Of a stretch of 64,000 bases of DNA, positions 41,887-51,300 are shown piece after piece. Each line of letters starts with the position of its first letter. The stretch's first letter is position 1. The notes under the pieces were generated by a model that saw only the letters and a program-made list of their open reading frames with translations, was not told the DNA's origin and made no database searches. The stretch lies in the NCBI GenBank assembly GCA_022071955.1, contig JAJVIM010000007.1, forward strand, positions 386,427-450,426, given 5' to 3'. Position numbers and translations under genes: made by a program. This stretch comes from Anaerolineae bacterium (GTDB taxonomy: Bacteria > Chloroflexota > Anaerolineae > 4572-78 > J111).

Positions 41887-43122
41887 CTACTCTTGCGCGG
41901 CCCAAATCAAATTGACTTTGGGCTTGTAATCGTCCGGGTCGTACATTTCATCCACGTCAACGCCGTGCACGCCTTGGGTAACCACCTGCAAATCAACGTC
42001 GGTGAGGTTGTAGCGCTGCTGGTAAGCGGTCATCCGGCCAAACTTGCCCTCTTTGAGCAGCCGGGCGGCGCGAATAGCAAAGTTGGTGGCCCCCAGCAAA
42101 TCCTGGCCATCGGGGCTGCCGGTGCGCAGCAAATAAGTGAGCGATTGCAAAAATACGTCTTCGCCGGTGAGATGGCGCATCAACTCGGCCACAACCATGC
42201 CGCTGCCGGCCAGGCTAGTGCCGGTTTCAACCACTTCATCCAGCGTGAAATCAGCCTCGGCGTCGGCTTCTTTGGCCCGGTCTTCGGTCATCAGAGTGAG
42301 CACCTGCGATTGGCTGCGCGGCGACAGGTGCGGCGTGTATTTGAGAATTTTTTCTTCTACAATTTTTGAGCCATCGTTTACCAGCACCACGGCGTAGTTA
42401 CTGGGGTTGAGCGCCTTGTCTCGCTGGAGCAATACGGCCAGTTTTTCGGGATCGTAGGGGACTTCCGGAATGATGACCCGGTCGACGCCGGCCAAAAAGC
42501 CGACCATCAGCGTGCTGAGGCCGGAATTTACCCGGAATGTTTCGATGACCACAATCTGCTCGCGCGAGCCGGCCAGCGAGCGGAGTTCGTGGATAAAGGC
42601 CACGCCGCGAGCCAGCCCGGTGCTAAAGCCGATGGTGTAATCGGTGCCGTGAATGTTGTTGTGGATGGTTTTGGGAATGGCGATGACCGGCACGCCCTCT
42701 TTGCTCAAGTGGGCCGCGTAGCGCAGCATATCGTCATCACCAATGATCATCAGGGCTTTGAACCCGAGCCGGTTGACCACTTCTTTGATGTGGGGGGTCA
42801 TATCCTGGGTGGCTTTGCCCCGTTTGCGCTCAAATTCCGGGATATATTTGGCCGGGGTTTCGAGCGGGTTAACCCGCGACGAGTGCAAAAACGAGCCGGA
42901 CGAGCGATCAATAGGGCGAACCATGTGTTTGTTCAGCTCGATGAAATTGTCGCCGTAAGTGGTTGGGTCGTGGTAATCGTAGCGGATCAGCCCTTCCCAA
43001 CCTTTGCGCACGCCAATCGGCTCAAAGCCTTCATCAATAACCCGGTAAACCAGACTCTTTAAACACATATTCAAGCCGGGGACGTCGCCGCCGCCAACTA
43101 AAATAGCAACTCGCTTGCTCAT
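41887..43122 (-). CDS. Phosphofructokinase-fold protein with lost active-site residues
   Basis: A 411-residue PfkA-fold protein, similar in length to its two paralogues at 52632 and 53899. The nucleotide loop [10 protein letters not shown] is kept. The catalytic block is PKTIHNNI (residues 150-157), where paralogues have PKTMDND: the catalytic Asp is His154 and the second Asp is Asn156. GGDDT is changed to GDDDM (128-132) and the substrate-binding FGR to FRV (196-198). Kinase activity is not expected. ATG 43122 follows AAGGAG. It lies inside an exporter operon, so a sensory or structural role is proposed, not shown. Confidence 0.88.
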   Translation of the reverse strand: MSKRVAILVGGGDVPGLNMCLKSLVYRVIDEGFEPIGVRKGWEGLIRYDYHDPTTYGDNFIELNKHMVRPIDRSSGSFLHSSRVNPLETPAKYIPEFERKRGKATQDMTPHIKEVVNRLGFKALMIIGDDDMLRYAAHLSKEGVPVIAIPKTIHNNIHGTDYTIGFSTGLARGVAFIHELRSLAGSREQIVVIETFRVNSGLSTLMVGFLAGVDRVIIPEVPYDPEKLAVLLQRDKALNPSNYAVVLVNDGSKIVEEKILKYTPHLSPRSQSQVLTLMTEDRAKEADAEADFTLDEVVETGTSLAGSGMVVAELMRHLTGEDVFLQSLTYLLRTGSPDGQDLLGATNFAIRAARLLKEGKFGRMTAYQQRYNLTDVDLQVVTQGVHGVDVDEMYDPDDYKPKVNLIWAAQE

Positions 43123-43203
43123 TGGGATACTCCTTGTCTGTGCGTTGGTTGTTTCAGGTGAGGTGAAAGCGGGGCAGGCTAACCCCCTGCCCCGCCAAAC
43201 GGA

Positions 43204-44697
43204 CTATCGCCAGGAAAGAACGCGCTCGTCAACCCCATTGAATTGCAGGCTGATGCCGTTAAGTGCGCCGTTGGGGAACATGGGCCGCTGGTTAGTGCCA
43301 TCGGCATTCATAATCCAGATTTCCCACTGCCCGCTGCGGTCGGTGACAAAGGCAATCTGGCTGCCATCCGGCGACCAGACCGGGGCGGCGTTGTTCCAGT
43401 TGAGGTTGGGCATACTACCGCCCTGCGCCCGCTCCATTGTTCTGAATCCCTCTTGGTTAATGTACACGTTGTTGCCGGTGGTTGTTTGCCCGGCGACGAC
43501 GGCCAGCGGCGTTTTGGTCAGGCGCTGGCGGTTGCTGCCATCCATATTGATGGTGTGAATTTCCCAGTTGCCGTCCTGGTAGTAGGTAAAGGCCACTTTG
43601 CTGCCATCCGGCGAGATGGCCATCCCACCGCGGTCGCGGTCGTCAAAGCTGATGGGCCGGCTGGTTTGCAACTGGTCGTTGTATTCGCCAATACCCTTGT
43701 CGGTGCGGTAGTAGAGGCGGGCCGGGTCGGCGGGGTGGGCCGTGGGCGCGTAATTGTAGCGCGAGCCGGTTGACAGGTCACGGTAGGTGTCGTCGGTGGT
43801 GTCGATGACAGCTAACCACCAGTAGGCGTCGGCGGGAATGGTAAACTCAAGCTGGCCGTCCTCAAACGAGATGTTGCGGGCGTTGTTGGGAATATCCACC
43901 GGATTGCCTTCCATCGCTTTCCGGGCCAGCGTTTTGTCGCTGTATTTTTTTACGTCCTCTTGGAGCCGGCCGCCGGCCTGATAGCTGAACACAAGGCCGG
44001 CGCCATCGGCAGTCCACGTGGGCGATTTCATCTGGCGGCGGCCGCTAAACCAGGCGCGCTCGTTGCTGCCGTCCACATTGATGGTGAACAGCTCAAAGCG
44101 CGGGGCCCAGCGGGTAAAGGCAATCTGGCTGCCATCCGGCGAAAGCTGCGGGTCCATGCCGGTAGTAACGCGCCGCAGGCCGGTGCCGTCGGCGTTGATG
44201 ACGTAAATATCGCCGCCGCTGCTGGTTTGGAACACCAGTTTGCCCGCGCCATTCCCGGCAACCGGCTGCGGCCCGGCTACGGCCACGGTGGTGGTAGCCG
44301 GACCGCCGGCTGTGCTGGCCGGGGCGGTTAGTTCCAGGCCGTCAACCTGCCAGCGATTGTTGTATTTGCCGGTGTTAACGGTGATGACTTTGCCGCCGGG
44401 CTGGAGCGTGGCCCGCACCTGGTAGGTTTGGCCGGGCGTCAGCCAGTCGGCGCTGGTAATTTCAAAAGAAGTCACATCGCCGGCTTCGGCCACGATGGCC
44501 TCGCTGCGCAGGTCGTCAACCAGGTAGAAGTTTCGGGCGCCGGCCAGTTCGGGCCGGGTGAGCGTGGTCAAAAAGCTTTTGGCGGCGGCGCGGGCCAGTA
44601 CGGCGTCCAGCTCTTCCTGAGCCGATGACGCGGCAGCCGTGCTCAGGCTCAAAATCAGGCTTAACAAAATTGCTGCGTAAATGGTTATCTTTTTCAT
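43204..44697 (-). CDS. Secreted TolB-like beta-propeller protein
   Basis: A 497-residue protein starting MKKITIYAAILLSLILSLS, a signal peptide (ATG 44697 behind GAGG; longer frames upstream are repeat-derived). The mature N-terminal domain (about 25-150) is of unknown type. Residues 160-497 carry PD40/WD40-like blades: LSPDGSQIAFTRW, PTWTADGAGLVFSYQ, ISPDGSKVAFTYYQ and WSPDGSQIAFVTDRSGQWEI, with NADGTN/NMDGSN loops between. Extracytoplasmic ligand or protein binding is likely. It lies between the HlyD adaptor and the pseudo-PFK genes. Confidence 0.85.
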   Translation of the reverse strand: MKKITIYAAILLSLILSLSTAAASSAQEELDAVLARAAAKSFLTTLTRPELAGARNFYLVDDLRSEAIVAEAGDVTSFEITSADWLTPGQTYQVRATLQPGGKVITVNTGKYNNRWQVDGLELTAPASTAGGPATTTVAVAGPQPVAGNGAGKLVFQTSSGGDIYVINADGTGLRRVTTGMDPQLSPDGSQIAFTRWAPRFELFTINVDGSNERAWFSGRRQMKSPTWTADGAGLVFSYQAGGRLQEDVKKYSDKTLARKAMEGNPVDIPNNARNISFEDGQLEFTIPADAYWWLAVIDTTDDTYRDLSTGSRYNYAPTAHPADPARLYYRTDKGIGEYNDQLQTSRPISFDDRDRGGMAISPDGSKVAFTYYQDGNWEIHTINMDGSNRQRLTKTPLAVVAGQTTTGNNVYINQEGFRTMERAQGGSMPNLNWNNAAPVWSPDGSQIAFVTDRSGQWEIWIMNADGTNQRPMFPNGALNGISLQFNGVDERVLSWR

Positions 44698-44840
44698 CGG
44701 TTGCCTCGTTAAAAGACAGGGAATAATAAAGGATAAAGGATGAAGGGTGAAGGAGGAAGGAGGAAGGGGGTGACCTGTCGCGTTATTTAGATGTCTTTTG
44801 CAATTATCTAAATTCTGAATTCTGTATTCTGTAATCTGCA

Positions 44841-46232
44841 TTACCGCGGAATGCCCGAGTCGGCTTCGATATCAACAAAAGTGGTCATGCCCCACTTCAG
44901 CCGGCTGGTATCGCCGCTGGTGATATCGATGAGTACGGTGTAGGTCACGTCGCCGGCTTTGGTTTCGGATTGGGGTTTGACCCGTACCACGCGGCCTTCA
45001 AACTCCTCACCGGGCAGGGCGTCAACGCTAATGCTGACTTTTGCGCCGGGCTGCACGTCTACCACATCGATTTCCGTCAGGTCGTCGGTTTCAATTTGCC
45101 AGGTTGAGGTGTCGCCCAGTGAAATGGCCGTAGCGCCGCCCTGAACCACTTCGCCAACCTCAATATTGAGGCTGCCAACTGTGCCGTTAAACGGAGCCAC
45201 TACCTGCCGTTTGGCAACCATCACCTGGGCCGATTGCACTTTGGCCTGAGCCGCTTCTACACTGGCCCGCACCGATTCAACGCTGGCCTGCCGGGTTTCT
45301 ACCTGCGCTTCGGCAATGGCAATATCTTCATCCGTAGCGCCGGCCAGCAGTTTGGCCAAATCGGCCTGGGCGCGAGAAACTTCGGCCTGAGCCTGGGCAA
45401 TTTGTTCGGCGGTGGCGCCGGATTTGGTCACCGCCAGCGCGGCCTGGGCTTCACCCACGCGGGCGCGAGCCGTAGCAATTTGTTCGGCGGTAGCGCCGTT
45501 AACCAGCTTGTCGTAATCGGCCTGGGCGGCTTCGTAGGCCAGGGTGGCTTTTTCCAGAGCCACGCCGGCAACCAGCACATCGTCCGGGTCGCCGTAGCGA
45601 ACTTCGTCATATTTTTGCTGCGCTTCTTTAACATCGGCCTGGGTTTGCAGCACCCGGGCACCGACCGCCTGCAAATCTTCAGCGCGGGCGTCGGCCTGGA
45701 TTTCGGCTAGTTGCGCCTGGGCCGTGCGCACGGCTGCTTCGGCCTGACCCACCTGTTCGGCGGTGGGGCCGGCGATCATTTCTGCCAGGGCAGCCTGGGC
45801 GCGGTCCAGATTGGCTTGCAGTTGGTCAATCTCTTCCTGGGTGGGGTTGGCTTTAACCTTTGACAGGTTGGCTTCGGCTTCGGCCAAACCGGCGGCCGCT
45901 TCGGCGAGTTGGGCTTCAATTTGAGCCTGGCCGGCTTTGGCTTCGGCCAGTTGCGCCTGTTCGGTGGCGTCATCAAGTTTGGCCAGTACATCGCCCTCTT
46001 TTACTGCCTGGTCTTCATCAACATTGATGGCAACCACACGGCCACCGGTTTCAAAAGACAGGTTAGACTCTTTGACGGGCACCACAAATGCCTCGGCGGA
46101 TACCACCCGAGGTTGCTGCACGGTGTTGGCGACAACAGGTTCAGGGGTTGGCTCTTCGCCGCCAAACGAGCAGGCCGACAAAGCTGCCACCATCATCAGC
46201 GAGAGGATTGCAACAACCAAATTTTTATTCAT
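44841..46232 (-). CDS. HlyD/MacA-family adaptor lipoprotein
   Basis: A 463-residue periplasmic-adaptor-type protein. The lipobox AALSAC puts the lipidated Cys at residue 21. A lipoyl half-motif (ETGGRVVAINVDEDQAVKEG) and its partner (APFNGTVGSLNIEVGEVVQG) flank a long coiled coil (about 85-330). The coil contains four roughly 26-residue repeats that begin GPTAEQV, GATAEQI, GATAEQI and GATDEDI. Beta-barrel and membrane-proximal domains follow. It starts at ATG 46232 with AAGGAG. It probably joins the ABC transporter encoded further along the operon. Confidence 0.92.
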   Translation of the reverse strand: MNKNLVVAILSLMMVAALSACSFGGEEPTPEPVVANTVQQPRVVSAEAFVVPVKESNLSFETGGRVVAINVDEDQAVKEGDVLAKLDDATEQAQLAEAKAGQAQIEAQLAEAAAGLAEAEANLSKVKANPTQEEIDQLQANLDRAQAALAEMIAGPTAEQVGQAEAAVRTAQAQLAEIQADARAEDLQAVGARVLQTQADVKEAQQKYDEVRYGDPDDVLVAGVALEKATLAYEAAQADYDKLVNGATAEQIATARARVGEAQAALAVTKSGATAEQIAQAQAEVSRAQADLAKLLAGATDEDIAIAEAQVETRQASVESVRASVEAAQAKVQSAQVMVAKRQVVAPFNGTVGSLNIEVGEVVQGGATAISLGDTSTWQIETDDLTEIDVVDVQPGAKVSISVDALPGEEFEGRVVRVKPQSETKAGDVTYTVLIDITSGDTSRLKWGMTTFVDIEADSGIPR

Positions 46233-46433
46233 CGTGTTCTCCTTCATTTCCACGGTTGGGTCATCGTGAATGTGATTTCGAGTATCAGTATATCAACAAA
46301 AGGGTGTAGGGTCATTACCCAAAAGGTGTATCGGCGGGTAGAATGCAGGTTGACCCGCACCTGTTCACCGGCCAATACGGCTGATTTAACAAAAGGTTGC
46401 ACGACCAGGGGGAGATGGTAAGCCTTTGCCTCA

Positions 46434-46462
46434 AATCTAACCTTAAGCTGATTTTTTGTCAA
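46434..46462 (-). promoter_or_regulatory. Sigma-70 promoter of the HlyD-ABC operon
   Basis: On the minus strand TTGACA (46462-46457), a 17-nt spacer and TAGATT (46439-46434). The leader to the ATG at 46232 is about 195 nt, long enough for regulation. It begins directly after the terminator of the upstream receiver gene. Confidence 0.82.
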
Positions 46463-46464
46463 GC

Positions 46465-46501
46465 AAAAAAAACGCCCTGACGGCAAAAATCAGGGCGTTT
46501 T
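46465..46501 (-). terminator. Rho-independent terminator of the CheY-like gene
   Basis: Perfect 12-bp stem AAAACGCCCTGA/TCAGGGCGTTTT (46469-46480 with 46490-46501). On the minus strand it is followed by an uninterrupted T run (46472-46465). Confidence 0.93.
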
Positions 46502-46525
46502 GAGCAGCAGATTCACAATGTGGTG

Positions 46526-46915
46526 TCAACTAACCGGAATTGTAGCCAGCACCTGGTTGACAATATCAACCAGCTTTTGCACATCGAATGGCTTTTCAAC
46601 GTAGCGGTCATTGCCTTGCACTTTGTGGCCAGCGGCGGCGTCGCGCGCCTGGCTGCGGGCCGAAACAATAATGATGGGAATGGCGTCAAGCTCGGCGTCG
46701 GCCTTCATTTGCTCATAAATTTCCCAGCCGTTAATGTCGGGCAGCATCAAATCCAGCAGCAAAACATCGGGCTTGAGGCTTCTGATAAATTCCAGGCCAA
46801 AATCACCCCGTTTTGCCCCGATAACTCGATGGCCCAACCGTTCGAAAATAAGTTGAATCAACCCTCGCATTTCGGCGTCATCTTCTATTGACAAGATTTG
46901 TAGCTGTTTTTTCAC
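46526..46915 (-). CDS. Single-domain response regulator
   Basis: A 129-residue CheY-like receiver with all key residues: SIEDDAEM (acidic pair), phospho-acceptor Asp55 in LLLDLMLPDINGWEI, switch Ser in IIIVSARS, and Lys in YVEKPFD. GTG start behind AAAGGA. It has no output domain, so it acts by protein contact or as a phosphate relay. A large hybrid-free histidine kinase (48346-52389) is encoded nearby and could be a partner; this is a guess from position. Confidence 0.92.
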   Translation of the reverse strand: MKKQLQILSIEDDAEMRGLIQLIFERLGHRVIGAKRGDFGLEFIRSLKPDVLLLDLMLPDINGWEIYEQMKADAELDAIPIIIVSARSQARDAAAGHKVQGNDRYVEKPFDVQKLVDIVNQVLATIPVS

Positions 46916-47098
46916 GCTGTGCGTCCTTTACGGAATGGTTTTCTACCGGATTATAAACCGAAAGACAAGAGAAAAGTTTAGGAAATTTGGCCTGTTGTTG
47001 TTTGATGGTGATACCGATAGTATACTATATTATTCATTTTAACCAGAAATAGATAAATCTCAAGTGTTTTCTTAAAACACGCACAGTTATGTTTAGCG

Positions 47099-47629
47099 AT
47101 GATAACAAAACAGCAACTGGCAGTCTGGATACAGCGAATCCCGGTGCTGCGCTGGGCTTTGGTGGTGGCGGTGCGCTTGTTTGCCCCCAAAAATTATGTT
47201 GGGGTGATGGGGGCTATTTTCAACGATGCCGGCCATGTATTAATGGTCAAACACGTGTTTCGGCCCGATTACCCCTGGGGGTTGCCCGGCGGCTGGGTTG
47301 AACGGGGCGAATCGCCGGCGCTGGCCATTGAGCGGGAGTTGGCCGAAGAACTGGCGCTGGCCATTGAGGTAAAAAAAATACTTTTCTGTGAACTGCAAGG
47401 CGTTGAGCAAAGCACCACCACCCCATTGGGGTTGGGGATTGCCTATTACTGCCGCGTTAGCAACGACGGCTTGCAGCATATCCAACAGGCGCACAGCGCC
47501 TACGAGGTGCTCCAGGCCGAATGGATTGCCCCGGAAAATATCAAGTGGAAACTGGCCCGGCTGCACCGCATGGCGATTGATCTGGGCCGGCAGGAATTTC
47601 AGCGGGAGCAGCAATATGACGCACACTGA
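47099..47629 (+). CDS. Nudix hydrolase
   Basis: A 176-residue protein. Nudix box GGWVERGESPALAIERELAE (about residues 65-84) continues EELAL: the catalytic glutamates (REL-x-EE) are present, but the Gly late in the box is Ala. Family members hydrolyse nucleoside diphosphates linked to another moiety. The N-terminal 30 residues are hydrophobic and basic (RIPVLRWALVVAVRLFAP) and may touch the membrane. It overlaps the next gene by 14 nt, so translation is coupled. A GTGTTTT/AAAACAC hairpin lies at 47064-47080 upstream. Confidence 0.9.
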   Translation: MITKQQLAVWIQRIPVLRWALVVAVRLFAPKNYVGVMGAIFNDAGHVLMVKHVFRPDYPWGLPGGWVERGESPALAIERELAEELALAIEVKKILFCELQGVEQSTTTPLGLGIAYYCRVSNDGLQHIQQAHSAYEVLQAEWIAPENIKWKLARLHRMAIDLGRQEFQREQQYDAH

Positions 47630-48077
47630 TCCAATTCATGGGGGAACACCCATCGAGCAAATTTTGGCCGCCACCGAACTGTCGATTCACCCGGACCGGT
47701 TTGTGCTGGTCGGGCTGTCGCCGCAGGAGCGCCGCCGGATAGAGGCGAGTCTGGCCGCGTGGGCAGACAGCCCGCTCCAATACATTGTTGAGCCAGATGT
47801 ACTTACGCTGCTGCTGCCCGAACAGACCTGGGCCAGAACTGCCACGCAATTTCCGGATGCCCGCGTTGAAGGGCCGCTGCGTTTATTTTCGTTTAGTGTG
47901 GCCATGGAGTGGAGCGTGGTGGGTTTTTTGGCGGCAGTTACCGGCCTGCTGGCGGCCAACGGCATCCCGCTGGGCGCGGTGTGCGGTTACTACCGCGATC
48001 ACCTGTTTATTGCCGAAGAGTTTGCCGCCGGCGCAGAAGCGATCCTTCGCATTGAGTTGGCGCGCTACCAGCAGTAG
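47616..48077 (+). CDS. ACT-domain protein
   Basis: A 153-residue protein starting MTHTDPIHGG inside the end of the Nudix gene. The C-terminal half fits a CASTOR/ACT_7-type ACT domain (EWSVVGFLAAVTGLLAANGI, then GYYRDHLFIAEEFAAGAEAI). The N-terminal half (FVLVGLSPQERRRIEASLAA, YIVEPDVLTLLLPE) looks like a second ACT-like unit. Such proteins bind amino acids and act as sensors. What it regulates is not visible; the Nudix enzyme is the only coupled partner. Confidence 0.82.
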   Translation: MTHTDPIHGGTPIEQILAATELSIHPDRFVLVGLSPQERRRIEASLAAWADSPLQYIVEPDVLTLLLPEQTWARTATQFPDARVEGPLRLFSFSVAMEWSVVGFLAAVTGLLAANGIPLGAVCGYYRDHLFIAEEFAAGAEAILRIELARYQQ

Positions 48078-48187
48078 CGCCGGTTAATTTGACCCAAGCA
48101 GTGTAGCTTCCCCCCTCATCCCCCCTACCCCCCTTCCACCCTACGGGTACTTCGTCCCCGCCGGGGAGAAGGGGGAATGAGTTTTTT

Positions 48188-48225
48188 GGTGTGTTTTGGG
48201 GCGGCTTGCCGCCCCAAAACACACC
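48188..48225. repeat. 18-bp inverted repeat, TGTTTTG/GCGGC type, copy 1
   Basis: Half-site GGTGTGTTTTGGGGCGGC, 2-nt centre, perfect complement. A related copy with a near-identical pattern is at 52584-52622. Around it, 48105-48300 has C-rich and G-rich runs like those at 10366-10472. No gene is seen between 48078 and 48345. Confidence 0.82.
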
Positions 48226-48318
48226 GTTTCTATTACCCCTCCCCTAATTTGGGGGAGGGGGCGGGGGGTGGGGGTACCTGTACCAGAGGACACGACTTTG
48301 GTTAATTTAATCCACAAA

Positions 48319-48350
48319 GATAAACGCCCCGCAATTGCGGGGCGTTTATC
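48319..48350 (-). terminator. Perfect 32-bp palindrome at the kinase 3' end
   Basis: Half-site GATAAACGCCCCGCAA; the arms meet at AATT without a loop. The stop codon of the large kinase (48348-48346) lies inside the right arm. On the minus strand the hairpin is followed by TTTGTGGATT, a weak T-tract. It probably ends the kinase transcript. Confidence 0.7.
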
Positions 48351-51300
48351 TTTTGCTGACTTCCACGCCGGGTGGAATTTTGCTTTCCAGCGGCATCGTA
48401 AACGTGAAAGAGGTACCTTTGCCCAGTTCACTGGCAAAGGTTAGCTCACCGCCGTGGCTCTCAACCATGCGCTTGGTGATGGACAGCCCCAGGCCGGTGC
48501 CCGGTTCGTTGCGGATATTTTGGTCGCTGGAGCGGAAAAAGTTGGTAAACAGCCGGGATTGGTCTTCTTCCGAGATGCCGTAGCCGGTATCCGCAATTGT
48601 TACCGATACGCCATCGACAGAGCCATTATCCGTCCGCACCGAAACGGTAATCTGGCCGCCTTCCGGGGTGTATTTGTAAGCGTTGCTGATCAGGTTGGTG
48701 GTAATCTGCACCATACGGTTGTAGTCCGCCCGAATTTTTGGCAGGTTGTCCTGTATGTCAAGGTTGAGGGCCAGATTCTTCTTTTTGATTTGCGTTTGCA
48801 CCGACTCTACCACATCGTCGATGACCTCTTTCATCTGCACGTCTTCAATTTCTAATCGGATGCGCCCGGCTTCAATCCGGCTCACGTCCAGCAGGTCGCT
48901 CACCAGCCGGTCCATGCGATCAACATTGTTGGAAATAATGTTGAGAAATTCTTCCTGCTTTTCCGTGAGCGAGCCGGCCGCGCCCATTTGCAGCAGTTTG
49001 GCGTAGCCTTTAATGCTGGTCATCGGGATTTTTAGCTCGTGCGAGGCCGTGCTCATAAATTCTGATTTGGCCTGGTTGGCGTCGGTCACCTGGTCAAACA
49101 GGCGGGCGTTGTCGATAGCAATGGCCGCCTGGCTCACCAAAATCGATACAAACGACATATCTTCCTGAGTAAAATAATCGGGATCAGTGCTTTCCAAATC
49201 GATCACGCCGATGACTTTTTGCTCTCTGATCACCGGCACCACCAGCAGCGAGCGGGTGCGGTGCGTTTTGGGAATGTAATCTTTGGCCTGCGACAGGTCG
49301 TTGATCATTTCCGGCTGGCCGGTGCGGGCCACCCGGCCCATCACGCCGCGGGTGAGCGGCCACGGGTCAATCCGATAGCGGCCCATTTCTGTGGGCATGC
49401 CGCGCTGGGCCAGTAAGTACAGGCCCGGTTCGCCATCTTCGCGGAGCACGCCCATCAACCCCATCGATACCCCCAGCGAGTCCATGGTGTGGTTCAGGGT
49501 GAGGTCAAGCACTTTGGGCAGTTCCAACGATTTTTGAAGCTGAATATCAAACGTTTGGAGCATTTGCAGCTCCTGCACGCGTTCGGCCAGAGCCTGGTCG
49601 GTGCGGGTAAAGATTTGGGCGTTTTCAATGGCAATGGCCGCCTGCGCCGCAAATGATAGCAGCAGGTTGCAGTCGTTTGGAGTAAAAACCGTGCCATCCT
49701 GCTTGTTGAGCACTTCAATCACGCCCACCACCCGGTCGCGGGAGAGCATGGGCACGCACAGCAGGTCTTTGGTTCTAAATTCCGTGGCTTCGTCAAACTT
49801 CACGTTCCAGCGCGAGTCCTGGCTAACATCGTTGATGATCAACGGCTCGCTGGTTTTGGCCACCGTGCCGACAATACCTTTGCCCACCTCGGTTTTAACG
49901 CCCAGCAGATCGGCCCCGGTTGGCCCCAGCACCACCTCAAAAGTAAGTTCTTTGCCTTTGGCATCCATCAGCAGCAGCGAGCCGGCTTCGGCGTGCAAAA
50001 TTTCTACGGCCCGGTCCATAACCCGCTGGAGCGCCGTGTCAAGATCAAGCGTGGAACTGATGGCCATGCTGACTTCGCTCAAAATTGAAAGCTGATGGGC
50101 CGAAAGTTGCGCCTCTTGCAGCAACCGCGATTGTTCCAACGCGATGGCTACCTGCGTGGCAAACAGTTCCATCAGCCATGTGTCGCCTTCGTTAAAGCGC
50201 GGCCCGTGCGGTTTGTGAACCACCACCAGCACCCCGCGCACTTTGCCGCCCCAACGCAGCGGCGCGCCCAGCACCGAACCAAACTGCGCGTCGGCAAATG
50301 CCGCCGAGCGCCCGGAAAAGCTGCGGTAATTATCAACTACCACGGATTCACCCAGCATTGTCACCCGGCCGGGCACATCCTGCGGCATCTCAACGGTTTG
50401 GCCGCAGTAGTCGCGGTCCAAATTGTGGCTGACCACCACTTTGAGCGTTTTTTCGTTGGGTTCCAAAATAAACACCAGCCCGCCTTCGGCCTTGAGCAGT
50501 TGGGCGGCCTGCTCAACCACAAAGTTTAGCAGGCTGTCGGGATTGGTTTGGGCCTGGATGTCCACCGAAATTTTTTGCAGCGCTTCCAGTTCGGCGGCGC
50601 GGCGATTGGCTTCTTCCAGCAACTGGGCGTTTTCAATGGCGATGGTGGTTTGGCTGGCCAGCGTGGATAAAAATGTCAGGTCATCGCCGCTGTAGGGCTG
50701 GCCGGATTTTTTCAGGCCGAGCGCCAGCCAGCCCAGCAAATTTTCAGAACCGAGCAGCGGCACGCACAGGCTGATGTTCAGCATATTGAGCCGGGCCAGT
50801 TCCTCGCGCGATACCCGCACGCCGGTGGGCGCGTGGCCGTTGGGGCTGAGCTGCAAAATATTGTTGGTATCGGCCAGCCACATGGCCAGGTCATCGCTCA
50901 GGCCAAAGGGCACTTCAACCGATTGGGGATTGCCGCTCTTTTTGGGGTAGCGAATGGTGAACGCGCCGGCGGCTGCGTCGCGCAGGTAAACCAGCGCCGT
51001 TTCCGGCAGCAGTGCTTCATCGGCCTGTTGGGCCAGCATAGCGGCAATGTGATCGCTGCTGAGCGGGGTAGAAATGAGCGCCCGGCCGTATCGCTGCAGC
51101 AGTAGCTGGTAGTCGGTGCTTTCCCGCTGAAACAGGCGGTTGAGCACCGCTTGCAGCCACTGCTTAAGCGGCTCGATGGCGATCACCAAAATCAGCACAA
51201 AAATGGCCAGCACAATGGGGTTTCTAAACATAAAGGTGTCTTGCAGCAGGTTGCCCAGCAGGCTCACTACCAAAAAATAGCCAATGGTCACCAGCAGTGT

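Noticed and set aside
43204..44841. A longer N-terminus for the TolB-like protein (48 extra residues)
   Set aside because: The extra codons come from low-complexity repeat sequence, and the internal ATG 44697 has an RBS and begins a clear signal peptide.
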